The position numbers were made by a program, and so were the translations under genes. The notes below the pieces were generated by a model. That model was not told the DNA's origin. It made no database searches and was given only the letters and a program-made list of their open reading frames with translations. A stretch of DNA of 64,000 bases from Oxyruncus cristatus (lineage: Eukaryota > Chordata > Aves > Passeriformes > Cotingidae): positions 245,898 through 309,897 of the forward strand of contig VXAY01005602.1 of assembly GCA_013399855.1 (NCBI GenBank). The letters run 5' to 3'. Of the stretch, positions 36,701 to 50,300 are shown in pieces (position 1 is the first letter of the stretch; every line of letters starts with the position of its first letter).

Positions 36701-39700
36701 GAGCAAATCCTGGTCACCTCTGCCCAGGTCACGAATTTCTGCAGTGGAAATTTTTAGACAAGCACTTAGGACTTTGGGTTCTGCCACAAAGGGCACAGCA
36801 GTTTGTGCTCCTCTGTCCATAGGTTGTTTTACAGCCAGGAATAAACGCTAAAGGTGCAGATGATGGGAGTGCTGGGTGAGGGTTGTGCTGCCAGTCAGGA
36901 CCTCAACTGTGGAAATGCCGATCCCAGCAAGCCTGTTTGTAATTGCATTTACACTGGAGTGGTTCCATTAGCCTTTGGGAAGTTAATCCTGATTTACAGT
37001 TATGAAAATCAGACAGAAATCTAAAGCCAAGCTTATGGTTTTGTACAACAAACCGCTCCTCTTAAATCCAAGTAGCTGCCAATGATTTTCCCTACTTCGG
37101 TTAAACACAGGTACACCAGGAAATGGGAACAGACACGTGAAATAGTATTTCCTACTTTTAAACAAGAATTCTTCTTATTCCAACACAACCTAATTCAAAG
37201 GCATTATTAAAAATCATAGTCCAGTAATACTCAGCTTGCACAGAGAAATGCAGCTCTGCAAAGGGCTGCTCTCCAACGCCCACTCCTCTTACATTTGAAC
37301 ATCCAACCAAGGAGCACACTGGCATTGGCACCAACTGAGCATTTTCTAGGAAAAATGAAATCCTAGATCTTATTAATCATCACAAGAAAAAAAAAAATCA
37401 CCTACAGAAAGAAATCAGGGAGAAGATTATTATGGAAATAGCATTTTAGACAGAGTTTGTAACACGTTTGTCCTATTGCAGACCAAAGTTATAAATATTA
37501 ATATAACATTCTTTGGGAAAGGACCAGGACAACTCTAGCACAGTTACTGGGAGTTTTCTGTGTTATGCCAGACATCTCCCAGCACAAATTGTTTTATGAA
37601 CAGATGTGTGAGGACGTGTTCCCAGAGAACAGAGACATTCCTGCTGATGGAAGCAATGGCTCCTGGAACAGCAGGAGAAGAGCAGGGGATAAAAAGTTTT
37701 CCAAAAGAAAAAGCCTTCAATGGAAGATTTAATTTCATCCAAATGGGAATCTTTTGGGAAGGTGCTGGATTTGTTAGGGAGGCTCTGATTATTTCCTTGG
37801 AATTCATTCATAAAAATTTCCACCTGAAAATTAGTTTTCCACACGAGGCCTCAATGCAAAACTGGGCTGTATCAGAGTCTGAATTAGCACATGAAAGGAG
37901 GATCCAGAGAGGTGTGACCTTTCACTGAAAGTGATTAGTTTTTCATTTTCCTGGGTTGTTTTCTCATTTCCAATTTTTCCTGCACAGTGTACTTTGTGCC
38001 CTTCACTTCTTCTGTGGCTTTGGGGACTGCACCAGCAACCTTCGGTTCCTGCACATGTTCTCTCTTGTAATGCTCTGAGCATAAAGTGCTTATGCAAGAA
38101 TCAGTCTGAGCACTTTCACCCTTCAACGAACTTATTTCCAAAAAATTTGCACTTTGACAGATTTGTAGACACAAAATAAGATGAACACAATGTTCCGTAC
38201 CTGCTTATCTGAGAGCAGCACACGCCATTCCACACAGCCGGACCCCACAGGGGTGAGACACCTCACAGAAGTGTCACTCCTCGTGAGGAGTCCCCTCTCC
38301 TCACAAAAGGAGGGTAAAGCCACTTGCTTTCTGGCACTGTCACCAAACAAAGCCCCTTATATCATCCAAAGTCTTCAGATCTTCATAAATGTGTTCAGAC
38401 ACATACCAGGGCACAGACTCTCCCATTTCCAAGGCGGAAGCCGGGCTGTGTCAGAGCAGCACAGGCAGTAGGCCCCTTGTTCAGAAGATCCTCCAAAGAA
38501 CACTTGGCAGGACCGTGTTAGTTGCAGGAAATATTGATCTGAGTAGCTCAGCCAACCTCTGCTGCTGAAACGAAGGGACCAGAGCACCAGACCCAGGACA
38601 AAGGTGGCATCAGAGCAGCTCATCCAGGGCCGCAGCTGAGCTGTGTCCTGGGGGTGGAGGGTCTCCTCGGCAGCCGGTTGTTGCTGAAGCCTCTTATGAT
38701 AATCCTCTGTCCCCAAACATCAGTGCAGGTTTGCAGGAGCAGGAGCAGAGATAAAAACGTCTTTAGGAAAGTTCCAGAATGACACAGGGTGTGCTGAATG
38801 TCCTACTTTGCACCAAGAATCGCTCACACAGTTCCACGAGCGACCAACCGTGTTCTGTCTTTGCACCAAGTGCTGTGTGTGATTTGCCTCCAGGATGATT
38901 TAAGCAGTGAAGAACTCACCTACCCCAGGGGCTGGCAAATGGTGCCAGGGGCACTTTGCACCTCGCTCCAGGCTCCTTCCAGTCTGTCTGAGCTCCTCCA
39001 GGAGCCTCCTGGCCCAGCTCCATTCCATGTGGGATGGCTCATGGCTGGAGCCTGCACTGTCCCCCCAGGACCAGCACCAGGGGTGCTGCACACACAGGAT
39101 CAGGGCAGCAGAACCCAGACATTTCTCACCTGGAAATCTTCACCGAGTTAAGGCCCACACCCAAATTGCCCCAAAGACACTAAGGGTGGGTGACAGAGAA
39201 GATCTTCTGATTTAAAAAAAACTCTTCTCCATGATCTTTATTTTTTTTTTAGTGTTTACAATCACTGCAGCACAGATGAAAATATGGCAGGGAAAACTTT
39301 TAATTTTGGTATACAGATTGACCAATTAAAGTTTAATTAGCATTATCTGCTTAATTATGCATTACAGTACCTACAAAAATAAATAAAAACCCAGCAAGCC
39401 TACAGCACATATAGTGGAAGCAGTGCTGTATAGGGCCTGCCTAATACATTATTGCAGCACACTGGGATGATTTCTGCTGAGGAAGTAATATATTCATCTA
39501 TAACAGATATAAAATCACTCCAGAAACTCCATTTATTTTTCTTTTGTTTTACATAATTATAGGTTACACTGTAATTTTTCCTTCCATGTCTGAACTTCCA
39601 CGTGCCTTTAAGCTGTAACACTGGTTAGTTACTGTAGCTGCAGACAATTTTTTGTCCATATAACCAGAACAGATTTTTATGCTATATTCCCAAAACAATC

Positions 39701-40451
39701 CCTCTGCTCCAGATGGTCCTCATTCACCCCCAACATCCTCCTGTGCACCCTCCCATTCCAAAGTAAGCTCCTTGCCAGCCAGGGAGCCCCAAGCAACAAC
39801 AGTACTCACCCCCCCCATAAAATGTTACTGTTCCTTGGTGCTGCTGTTCCCTCCAGGGATCCTTCACAGCCCAGCAGCTTCATAAAAAATGCTGTTTAAG
39901 CAGACTCAGATGATTCAGTGTTACACAAAGTTGATAAATACAAGTGTATAACCTTCCACTCTATGATACTTCAGATGAAAATAGGGCCAGTGGTTGTGGG
40001 GTTTTGTTCTTTCTTTATATATATATAGTATTCCAACTACTGAAACACATTGCAAAGCTTAAAAAACTTTATCTTCAGAGGTTAAGTTTACAAATATATT
40101 CGATATTTTGGATGAAAAGCTTCCTTTGGCAAACTTGCTTCCCAGAACAAGACGAACCTGGATAAACTGAAGCAAGCCCAAGATGACCACGGGGTCACAG
40201 CACACGGAGATGCCACAGAAAGTGGTTGGGCTTGAGAAGCCAAACAGGAAAATCATGTGTTGTCCTCAACTACTGAAAGGAACACAGAGACTCGACCCTT
40301 GAAGATGCACAGAGAAAGGACAAGAGGCAACAGACACAACCTCCACCTGGGAAATTTCAACTGTATATCAGAAAAAAATTGCAGTCAAAGCAAATTTTAA
40401 AACAGGGCCCACAGAAGCAAAGGATCTCCAGCCTTGAACCAGGTCCTGAGC
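33753..40451. other. Intergenic, no supported gene
   Basis: Contains a T-rich run at 34010-34030 with an ambiguous base at 34037, a T run at 39239-39250, and a homeodomain/POU motif cluster at 39300-39372. Open frames are at most 133 codons and unrecognised. Confidence 0.6.
39300..39372. promoter_or_regulatory. Candidate regulatory element rich in homeodomain/POU motifs
   Basis: In 73 bases: CCAATTAAAG, TTTAATTAGCATTA, and TTAATTATGCAT at 39351-39362. The reverse complement of the last, ATGCATAATTAA, fits the POU4 (BRN3)-type consensus. Function and conservation are untested. Confidence 0.3.
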
Positions 40452-40500
40452 CCTCCTGCCCTGAGCAGGGAAGTTGGACTAAGCAACCTCTCCAGAGGTC
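40452..40500 (+). mobile_element. Short CR1 3'-end remnant
   Basis: CTGCCCTGAGCAGGGAAGTT then GGACTAAGCAACCTCTCCAG and AGGTC match the 'TGAGCAGGGGGTTGGACTAGATGACCTC' region of CR1 with divergence. Confidence 0.65.
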
Positions 40501-43500
40501 TGTGAAGAAATACAAACCCTTGTCGTAAAATCCACTGGAAGTGAGGTACTTTTAATTAGAGCAATCCAATTATATACACAATAACGTGTACTTTACATGT
40601 ATCAAGAAAAAAAATAAAACATACTGCATTTCAGAATTCATTTACTGCAACAACAGAGGCAAGCAGTCAGTAGTGAGGTTAAATCACTAATATTAAGAAA
40701 AGCCACAATGTGTATGTAAGTTGGAGCCAGAGGAAAGGTGCAGCAGCTCAGGATTCAGAGACACGGATTCCAAGGATTTCACACCACCCAACTCATTTCA
40801 ACTTTGCTACAAAAAATGGGGCTTGGATTGCAGGTCTGCATCTAGGTTATTATCCAGCACCCATAAGCTTCAGGATCCTATTTACATTAACTGTTTTGAG
40901 ATGTTAAACTGCAAGGTCAAGGTAAGTATTTAAGTTCTCCCAACTGCAGTCCAGTTTCACTAAAATTGCCTTAATTAACTCAGAATAGTCTCTAATTCTG
41001 TAATTACCATATCAAAATGTTATTTTAAATTGTTCTTCATGTCAGGATATGTGAACACTGAACTAGTTGTAACAAACTAACGTTTTCAAAGTCAAAAGTT
41101 CATTTTTACTTATAAAAAAAAGAGCAACAATGAAACTCTTAACAGAGGCTTAAAAAGGTCTTTATAAAATAATCTCCATCACACTTACAATAGTAAGAAA
41201 ATGATTCTGGTTGCTAATTGTTAGTAAATATGTACTGGTTTGTGTAATCTGATGGTTATAACTACAGTTCACATTTTATTTTTTTGAAGGTGGATGAACA
41301 AACGCGTCAAGAAAAACAGATTATTGCTGTTTCTCACCAAGTCCTTTTTAATGAGGACACGCTGCCTTGGTAGGCAGAGCATGTCTGACAGCCAGCTGAG
41401 ACAGGAGAGCTGAGGAGAAGTAATGATTTGCATGCCAAAATAAACTTCTTCACTGATCACCTTAGACTTGGCAACTGTACAATTAAACTGATTTAGGATC
41501 AAAACTGTGCCATTCCATCCATCTCCTGAATGACAGTGCTGATCATTTTGGAATTTAAGTTTGCTTGAAGGGACACCAGAAGGTAGAATCTGAGCAAGTT
41601 CTGCACTGGCAGAAAAGGAAGTCTGATGCTCATCCTGTCATGTGTAGGGATGAAAATACCAGATGTTTTCCAAAGAGTTTTTCACCAGGTCTGTGGGAGC
41701 AACAGGTGTGGCTGTGCGGAGAAAACAGAACATGGACATATTGGAAATACGAAATGTATCAAGTTTTCCATTCCTGCAGCAGTACTAATAAAATTAAATA
41801 TGCCAACATTCGATTTCAAGAGGACGCAGAAAGATCTAAAAACCCATACACGTTTTTAATCAAATTTTTAATACAATAAAGCCTCTGAAATATACTTTCT
41901 GTGGACACAAATTGGCAATTACAATTACAAACAGAAAAAGCTCACAACAGCTGCTAATAGGATGTCATTGACTGTGCATTTTAATTGGCTATTAGATTCT
42001 TTAACTTACGGTAATAAATTATCCTACTCTAAATAGAGATAAACACGTGTGTGATAGTTTACACATCCAAGCTTTTAATATGCTGGTGCACTTCTTTACA
42101 CTGTTTACATGAAACACTGTATTACTGTTTCACAAAGACCAGCTCCAGGATGATCTAGAAGAGCTAAATCAAGACCCTGATACTAAATAGAAGTCAAACT
42201 CAGAAGGTAACAACCCCCATGGAGAGCTAACTCCATCCCTGTCTCAGAAAGCAAACAATCAGCTAATTCAGAGCAGAGATAAAACCAAATACCCAGCTCC
42301 TCCCTCTGCTAATTTTTTATCTGCTCCAAAATTGCCAAAGTCCCCAAGAAGTTAAAGGGATCTGCACCAGCACCCAGGAAATTAAACTGGACAGCAAGAG
42401 GCAGCTCTGCACATGAAAGCAGGGAAGTGGAATTTACTCCTCCCCTTGAGCAGCCCACAAATAGAGAGGCTGTTTCTTCAGATAATCTGCTCCTGTGTAG
42501 GGAAATGGATGTTGCTGTCATAGGCACTGCTGGATAATCCATTACCTTCACATTTGAAAGTCTTAAAAGAACAGAAAAGACAAAAAGAAAAAAACCCAAT
42601 GCCAACCCTACCTGCTTACTAACACTGGGGGAGAATTTTCCACTTCAGTACTTCCAGACTTACGTGATAATATTTCACACAGTGCATGGAAAGACACTTC
42701 TTCTCATGTGGAAAAGATCCCGGTCTCGTAGTGTGCAGCATTCCCAAGCCAGCTCTTGTCACTTAGTGCCTCCAATGGGCCCTACTGCCCTCCCATTTAA
42801 GCCTCTGGAATCTGAATCCCAGTCTCAAACACTGCTCAGTCAACCAAGTGCTGAGGGGCGTTCTGAGCAATTCCTAATGGAATTACAGCCTTCCCTGGCT
42901 GTGCTGTGCTGTGTGACACCCTGCTAAACCCTCCTCCAGCTGTGCAGTTCTCAGTGATAAAACACAATTATCCCGGAGTCTGCTGAAGCTGAGCAACAAA
43001 CTACTTTCAGCTTTGTAGAGATAAATTCCCACATTCCCTTCCCCTCCTTCACAATAAGGTCCACATGATTTCAACCAAAGTGGTCATAAAGAAATGGAAG
43101 GAGAGAAAAAAATCCTGCAACTATGACTTGAGACACTGCCTAAGCCAGTGTGAGAACTGATACAGCACTGTCTCAGCTGTGCAGCCAAATGGTGCCTTTT
43201 CCTTTACTTGTCTGTGCTTTAAAAAAATGCATTTGATCAGCCTTGACATTTCATTTTAAAAAAGATGCTATCAACTGACCATCAGAAGCATTCTGTTACA
43301 AAAGACTACTAAAACTGCATGGTAGCAGTGAAAGATGCCTAAAATATTCCTCTGAAATGCCAAGTATTTCTCTTCATGCTGGGTATTTATGTATCTTGGC
43401 ATTATCAGTTCTTCTGAAAATGGAGAAATACATCAGAAACTATCTTTTTCTATGATTCCAAAAAGGCAAGGTGGACATTATTTCCTCCTTGCCTCTCAAA

Positions 43501-43784
43501 AGAGAGTATATTCTTTGCTACAACATCTAGTGCTGCAAACCGGTACAATACAGATCCTCAGTTAGGAAACACACATCTTAAAATAAAAATACCTGCAAGA
43601 ATATTTCAATCTCAGATACTCCATCATATTGAGCATTTAATTTCTTTTCAAAGTGAACCAACTTCCATGCTATGTCATTTCCTTTGTTCTACTGAAATGG
43701 TTAAGCTATACAAAGATAATAAAATACTGACCTATATAAAAGTCTCATTCAGTAATTCATCAATGTCAGTGTTTAACACTTTCT
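40501..43784. other. Intergenic or distal 3' UTR, no supported gene
   Basis: AT-rich sequence downstream of SEC23IP. It could be an extended 3' UTR if the distal AATAAA (minus strand, 41275-41280) is used. Otherwise it is intergenic. Nothing coding was recognised. Confidence 0.5.
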
Positions 43785-44265
43785 TGGGAGACAAGCAGCT
43801 TTATTGCTGGCACACTTGTGCCCCACTGGTCAAAAATATGGACATTAAAGAAGTGGAAACACTGTTGGTGTTCTTTAATCTCCTGCACTGTAAACAAAGT
43901 TTCAACAGATCCAATTTCTCCAAGTTCTCCTGTTCTTGAATATTCATTGAACATACGAACTGAGGGAGATGCGTGACAAAGAGAAATCATACTTTGGTCA
44001 CCTTTGTACTGATGATTATTATCCTGTACCAAAACTACTAACATCAAGTATCTTTTGGGAACGAAGAGGGAAAGAACTCGAAGACACCCCCTGCATTCAA
44101 GTCTAGAAATTGTTTTTGCAATCAAAATGACATTTTATGGCTGCCTGCCTTGTAACTTAAACTTCAGAGGGAAAAGGGGAAGTAAAGACATCTAAGCTGC
44201 AGCTGAATTTGATATGAGTACATAAGTTATACCAGAGCAAACTTACAGATTCCTGTTTCTAGACA
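43785..44265 (-). other. SEC23IP: SEC23IP proximal 3' UTR (predicted)
   Basis: Sequence directly after the stop. The first minus-strand AATAAA hexamer is at 43800-43805, which would give a 3' UTR of about 480 bases. A more distal AATAAA is at 41275-41280, so a longer isoform is possible. A 119-codon open frame on the minus strand here (43766-44125) resembles nothing known and is probably chance. No transcript evidence is available from sequence alone. Confidence 0.4.
43800..43805 (-). promoter_or_regulatory. Candidate polyadenylation signal AATAAA
   Basis: Canonical hexamer on the minus strand, the first after the SEC23IP stop codon. The downstream sequence is not notably GT-rich, so usage is uncertain. 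Confidence 0.35.
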
Positions 44266-44347
44266 TCAATGCTGTGGCTGCTCAGGATTGATGTCCATAG
44301 TCCTGTATATTTCTTTGAGGAACAGCAAGGCAGTGTCTTCAGAACCC
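44266..44347 (-). CDS. SEC23IP: SEC23IP terminal coding exon 18
   Basis: Encodes the last residues and the stop. Acceptor [30 protein letters not shown] followed by PEQPQH and TGA matches the mammalian C-terminus. Confidence 0.95.
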
Positions 44348-47300
44348 CTAGGAAGAATGAACAAAAAAACCAAAAATGAAAAAAGTTAGTTCAGTATGGT
44401 CCATGTTCTAATTCTTGAAGTCATTTCATGCTATCTCAGCTCTCTAAAAAGTTTGCACAACCTACTGCACATGGCCTTGCCCCATCAACTTCCTTCAAGG
44501 TGCAATTCTTCCTCAGCTTTGTTGTCAGTCCCAGTCCATGCACTTACCTTCTCCTACTCCCTGTCCTCCTCCTCTGTCATCCCTAACTTGCTATACTGCA
44601 ACTTGAAATCCCCTTTATCCACTTCTCTGATGTTACTTGTCTTAAACCTCCTCAAATAATGTATCACTTTTTGTCTGTGACTGGCTCCTATTTCCACACC
44701 AAGAATACATTCTACTTGTCCAGATTTTCTTCCTTTCTTCCTTACCCTAAACTGTAAGATAGTTCTCAAATAATTTAAAGTTTAATGTAATTCAAGTGCC
44801 ATGTTTCCAGGTGGCTGTTTTCCCTCCTATTTTCAAAAATCAAAGCTTCAGGCTATCTTAAATTGAACATGAATAGACTGAATTTTCTGATCATCTACAA
44901 AATGCTATTTAAACACATAAAACCACCACCAACATAAAAATGTAACAAGCACTGTAAAAAATAAAAAAGTTAAACACCCAAATTTTAACAAAGTTTCAAA
45001 GCTGTGGGAGTTGTTAGATGAGGGCAGCTTCCTGTGCTTTATAAAATAAATGACAGAGGGAGCCAGCAAAGCAGATTAAGGTGCTCAGGACTGTGATCCT
45101 CCAAATGTGAGGAACATAATTTACAGAATACCAGTAGAGAGTTAAACATGCAAGCTAAGGGACTACAGATATTTTAAACAATCAAGCACAGACATAGTAA
45201 CCACAATTGTTGGTGGTTTCTGCTGTTACATGAGCGGCAAACAAACAAGCAGAAGGATCAACGCAGGAGCTCTGCTCTCTCTAACACACACAGCATTTCA
45301 TTTCAGGCTTTTCTCACCATTCCCCAAGAAAGAGCTCTCACATTTGGGTCATTATTCACCGTGCTTATCTTCCCTAATTGAATGACAAAAACCAGCTAAG
45401 TGTAGCAAGTTTTTAAAAAGCTGGCAGTGAGCGGCTGCCACCCTGTGGAAGAGAATTCCCCATCCTTTACCCCAGGCTGTGGAACGGCACTGCCACCACC
45501 GGGTCATCCGGGCAGAGCTCAGTGCTCTCAGCAGCCTCCCCAGTCCCCCTCAGGCAGCTCCTGAGCCTTGGCAGGGGAAGTGATACCGGTTTTAGTAAGA
45601 CCCTTCAGGAAATGCTTTCAATGCCCCGTTTGAACCTCCGGGGAAAAGGCCTGCTTCTAAAATTATCAGCTATTGAAAATCAACCCTTCCAAAGGAATGC
45701 AGAGCACTATTTGTCCAGCACCTGCTAAACTCAGAACAAGAGAGCAGTCGCTCCTCCCTCCCCAACACCGCTCTGCACAGCTCTCGGCTGACATCCAAGG
45801 CTGACTATTCCATAGGAAGGCGTGGTGTTGTTGTGCTCTGCCATGCCACACCTTGTGTATTTTCATGTGCACCTCATTTTATGACAGTAAGAAGATGTAT
45901 GCAATGGCTCATCAAAAAAAAAAAAAAAGAGAGCAACTCATAAGAGCTAATACAACAGGTCAATAGTTACTACTATTTGTGTAAGTGGAATATCTTTCTC
46001 AATTTGAGATATTTAAGCACCTTAAAAAGAAAAAAACAAACCCAGGAAAGCAATTTTGCAGTGCAGCTCTGACTGCATGATGACACCAAACTTTGCTTGA
46101 TGTTCAATAAATTGTTCTTTCTGTGTACAAGCAACCACTGCATCCAAGTGGGAAATCATAACCATCCAAATGTACAGGAAGCTCCATTGTGCCGCCTTCT
46201 TTTTTTTGTTAATATTTGATAGCAGAGCATCCAGCAATGTCATTTCAACAGGAAGAGGCAATTAGGTTTTACTACACATTGTAGAATAATACAATTCCTT
46301 CACGAACAGTTTTATTTGAAAAACTGCAGTTGTCAAAATGCTTACAGAGCTCTCCTTGTTTTGAAAATGGCAGTAGCTAAAAACGTGTGTTTGGAGTGTC
46401 AAAGGTCAAGGGAACAGTATGCAGTGACTACAAACTGAGGATAGATTTGTTCACCCCACTAACACAGAATTTTGGAATCAGATGAGCCTGCCATTCCTGG
46501 ACATTCATATACACTGTTTACCCTAAGCAATATTTACAGAATCACAAGTATTTGCTCTTACCAGTAGCACAAATGACTCTGCAAAGCAAAAAGGTATTCA
46601 TTGAAGCTTTCTATTGGCTTCTCTTGTAGCACATAATCAATCCGACGTCCTCCATTCAGCATTCCAACCTTCACTGAGGAATCTTCATCTTTGGGAGGCT
46701 CTGGACTTTCAGTGATCTTCTCAGCTAAAATTACAGAGTTTAAGGTTTAAACTATTTTCAAACACAGCCTGCTTGACTATAATCATGAAACATCACCCCT
46801 TTTCCCTGCTAAAATTTCCAAGGGATTGCAATATGACAATAACAACAACCAGAACTGGCCAGAACTGCACAATTCAGAAAGGTTACTGGAATTACAGGCT
46901 TCTTTCTTTCGTAACAGTTTAAACAGTTTGTTTGAAAAAGGGCTCATGCAAAGTAGTGGCTGAGCAATTTTCAAAACAAACCCCACTGTTCTATACAAAC
47001 ACAGATCCAATCATTTTATGAGTGAATAACCTGACATAATATATTTCTACATCTCTCCTGCACAGTGTCGATCACTATCCTAAATTCACACTAAGAGGAA
47101 TGATTTGTCTTTCTAAGAATAGACAAAGCCAGCACTACTAAACACAGACAGGTAATTCACAAATGGCAATCCTACCCTTGCTATCATTAAGGGTACTGTT
47201 TATACCCGAGTTAAACTTATTTTCCTCAACAGCATTTTATTCTGTTGGAGTACACACCTTGAATGCTTCTAAGCTCCTCCCAAAAAACTCTGCAGAAAAC

Positions 47301-50300
47301 TACTCGAGAATAAACCACAGAAAGATTTATTCATACTACTTTGCCCTGAAAGAAAACACACCTGGTTTAGAAACCTGTCCTTCTAACAGGAGGCTGAAAG
47401 AGTGTGCCAGTTAAAGCAGTTTCCCCAAGGCGAGTGTGTTTTGCCCACGACGGTAACAGCTGAGTGATCTCTCCCTGTTCTGATCTCAACCCACAAACCT
47501 CTCCCTGTATTTTCTCTCCCCCTTCCAGCTGAGGAGGGGAGTGACAGAGCAGCTCTGTGGGAACCTGATGCTTAGCTGAGAGGCCTCCTTAACAGGGTCA
47601 GGAAAATCAATAGCAAACAGTCAATGGGATACTCAAGCTTCAATTAATTTGAGATCAGTAAGTTAGAGGTAAAACAATAACATGTCCACATACCTTCTAC
47701 TACTTGCTTTTCTTCCTCCTCTTTAATTTGGTTGGCTACTTTTTCCAGTTCTGCTTGCAGCTGCGTGGAAGATGTGTGGGCACGTGCAAACTCATTAAGG
47801 GTCTGCCATGCACTCTTCAGAGAGCTGATAAAGCCCTGTTTCAGATCAGAGCCCATACGAGACAGAGAGTCTTTCAGCTCTAAGAAAGGAAAAAACAACA
47901 AAAAAAACCTCAATATAGAAGGATTTAAAGTTACAACCTAAAACCAGAGTAATGAAACCTTGTTCAAACATCTCAATTATCAGGAGAAACAGGCCTGCTG
48001 TGTCATGAATGTGTGTTTCTGGCTTCTCTATTCTATTCAAAAAGATTTTAAGGGAAATGCAATTAATACACAACTGATTTCTCACTGAATGGGTCAGTGA
48101 GTTAAAACCTACTAGCACAGGAAACAGTCCAACAGTCTCCAAATCTGGAAGGGTCCACATAAATCTCATAAATAGCTGCACCACCCCCCACAATCACTCC
48201 TCACACCCTACACTAAAGGAAGAGTAGAGAGAGATTAGTTTCAAACTCCAGGACAGCAGAGGAGACCAGAAGAGCTGCCAATGTCTCTTGCAGTGGTAGT
48301 GAATTTGGAGAAACACTCCCTCAGCTCTGGCCTGTAGTTCTGCTACAGCTCAGTAACTGTGTCACCAGCAACAAGCTGACATTCACACTGGTGGGAAACG
48401 CTGGATGAAGGAGAGTTCTTTACACTAACTGGGTTTGACCCCATGGATCTGTTAGATAAAGGCTCGTGACTATTCATGAACATTCACCTATACCTCAGCA
48501 AAAAAAAAAAAAGGGTAAAAAGCAACAGACTATTTTTCTCCCTTACTGTACACGCTTTTGGAGAGTTGTAAACTAAAACATTCCTTAACAAGTATCTTGT
48601 CTAGTCTAGGAAAGCAGACTCACTCTAAATACTGCTCCACCTGAGTGCCTGAAGACAGGCTTTCAGGAGGCCTCTGTGAACTTGTACAGTAGAAATATTG
48701 TCACCTGAACAGCAAAACTGACTGTCCTTATTAGGCGTGCAAAATTTAAGTAGAACACCTTGGCCTGATGTGTGAGCAACAAAATCCAGTCCCTGCCCAA
48801 GGGCTGCAGAAACACCTTTTCCTCACGGTTTGCAATACCGAACAGACACGGGTTAAACACGTCGTGGTGGTCAGTAGGGACAAGGTAAGATAAGCCAATA
48901 AATGTAGCTTCTATTTGACATCATCTTAGAAATGAAGGTGAACAAGCAATGTGCAGCAATTTTTCAATGGAACTTTGGTAATGAGAAGCTCAAATCCGAA
49001 GGAATTATGATTATTACTTCTGAATGAAACTGTGAATGGCCAATTTATGGGACTGGGTGGAATCACCTCTGATGTTCAGGAGAAACAGGGAGTCAGATAT
49101 CCAGGATTCATTAGCCTCTTTAAATTTTATAATACTCTAATGCATCAAATGAGTAAATAAGAAAATTGAGATCACATGAAAGAAGTTTTCTTTTTACCCA
49201 GATGAAGTCTTTTTCTGCCTTTATGATGTGGAATGAGAACTGGTTTTAAATCCATGTCTTCAATGATCATTGGTTCTAACCTGTAAGCTACTGGATCAAG
49301 CTGTTGAGAAACAACACATGGGCATTTAGTTATCTTAGAAATTATTCTAATTATCGCATTTCAGTGAAAAAAATTTCCTATTTATGATTAACAGAAAAGC
49401 ATTGTTTAATTCTGTACTATCTGACTTTACAGAAACTCAGTTTGTGACAGTTTGGTTTAATCACAAGATTAAGCAGATTTATTAACTACTTCAGTCTTGT
49501 TCCACAGAGAGAGATTCTAACGAGGAAACTTAACAGCAAGATTTTCTTGCACTCTGATGATCTCTATCATCATGTCACTGTTGAACTGTCAAACAAGATG
49601 ACACAGGACAAATGTACTGAATGTAAAAAACACAAACACTCCATAAAAATCTACAAGAGTGGCTTGAAATTAATGGGAAAAAAAATGTTCCTTTGCTCTG
49701 AAAAGAAACAAGGCCAATATTTTAACACCACCCCACTGGAATGCTAAGTATGGAACCTATAGCCAGATCCGCTTCACTGTTGCAGCAAAGACTACAAATA
49801 TGTGCAATACGTATTTCAGATGGGTCAAAGGGTTTTTGTGTTTCGGGAAACGATGTAGGGGAACAAGAGGCGTAATGCTCAGAAGTTAAAACGACGTATT
49901 CCACATTTTTTGTCACCAGCATCAGCTAAAATCAGGTCTCAAAAGCTCTGCTTACTCACTGGGTGATAGATATTGAAGAATCCCTTGCAGGTGGGAAGCC
50001 TGTAGTTTTCATCAATCTTCTCCACGCCCCTCACAGTGAGGAACACACCAATAGGAGAACCCAGAGCAAAGAAAATATCTGGTTCAAAGTCCAATGCACT
50101 GTAAACCACAGAAACCTGCCAGAGAGAAATCAGACACAGAATCTCTCAGAACTGCCAGCTGAGTAATATGATGCTTAGCTAGGAAGAAGAAAAGTTCTGC
50201 ATTAAGTCAACCACATGCTCACAGTAGTTCCAGGAAGCTTCAGCTGCATTGTCCTTTTCCATATTAATACCACACTACTAGTGCATATTAATACCATAAT

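Noticed and set aside
43766..44125. 119-codon minus frame just after SEC23IP
   Set aside because: It lies in the 3' UTR with no homology recognised and no independent start context.
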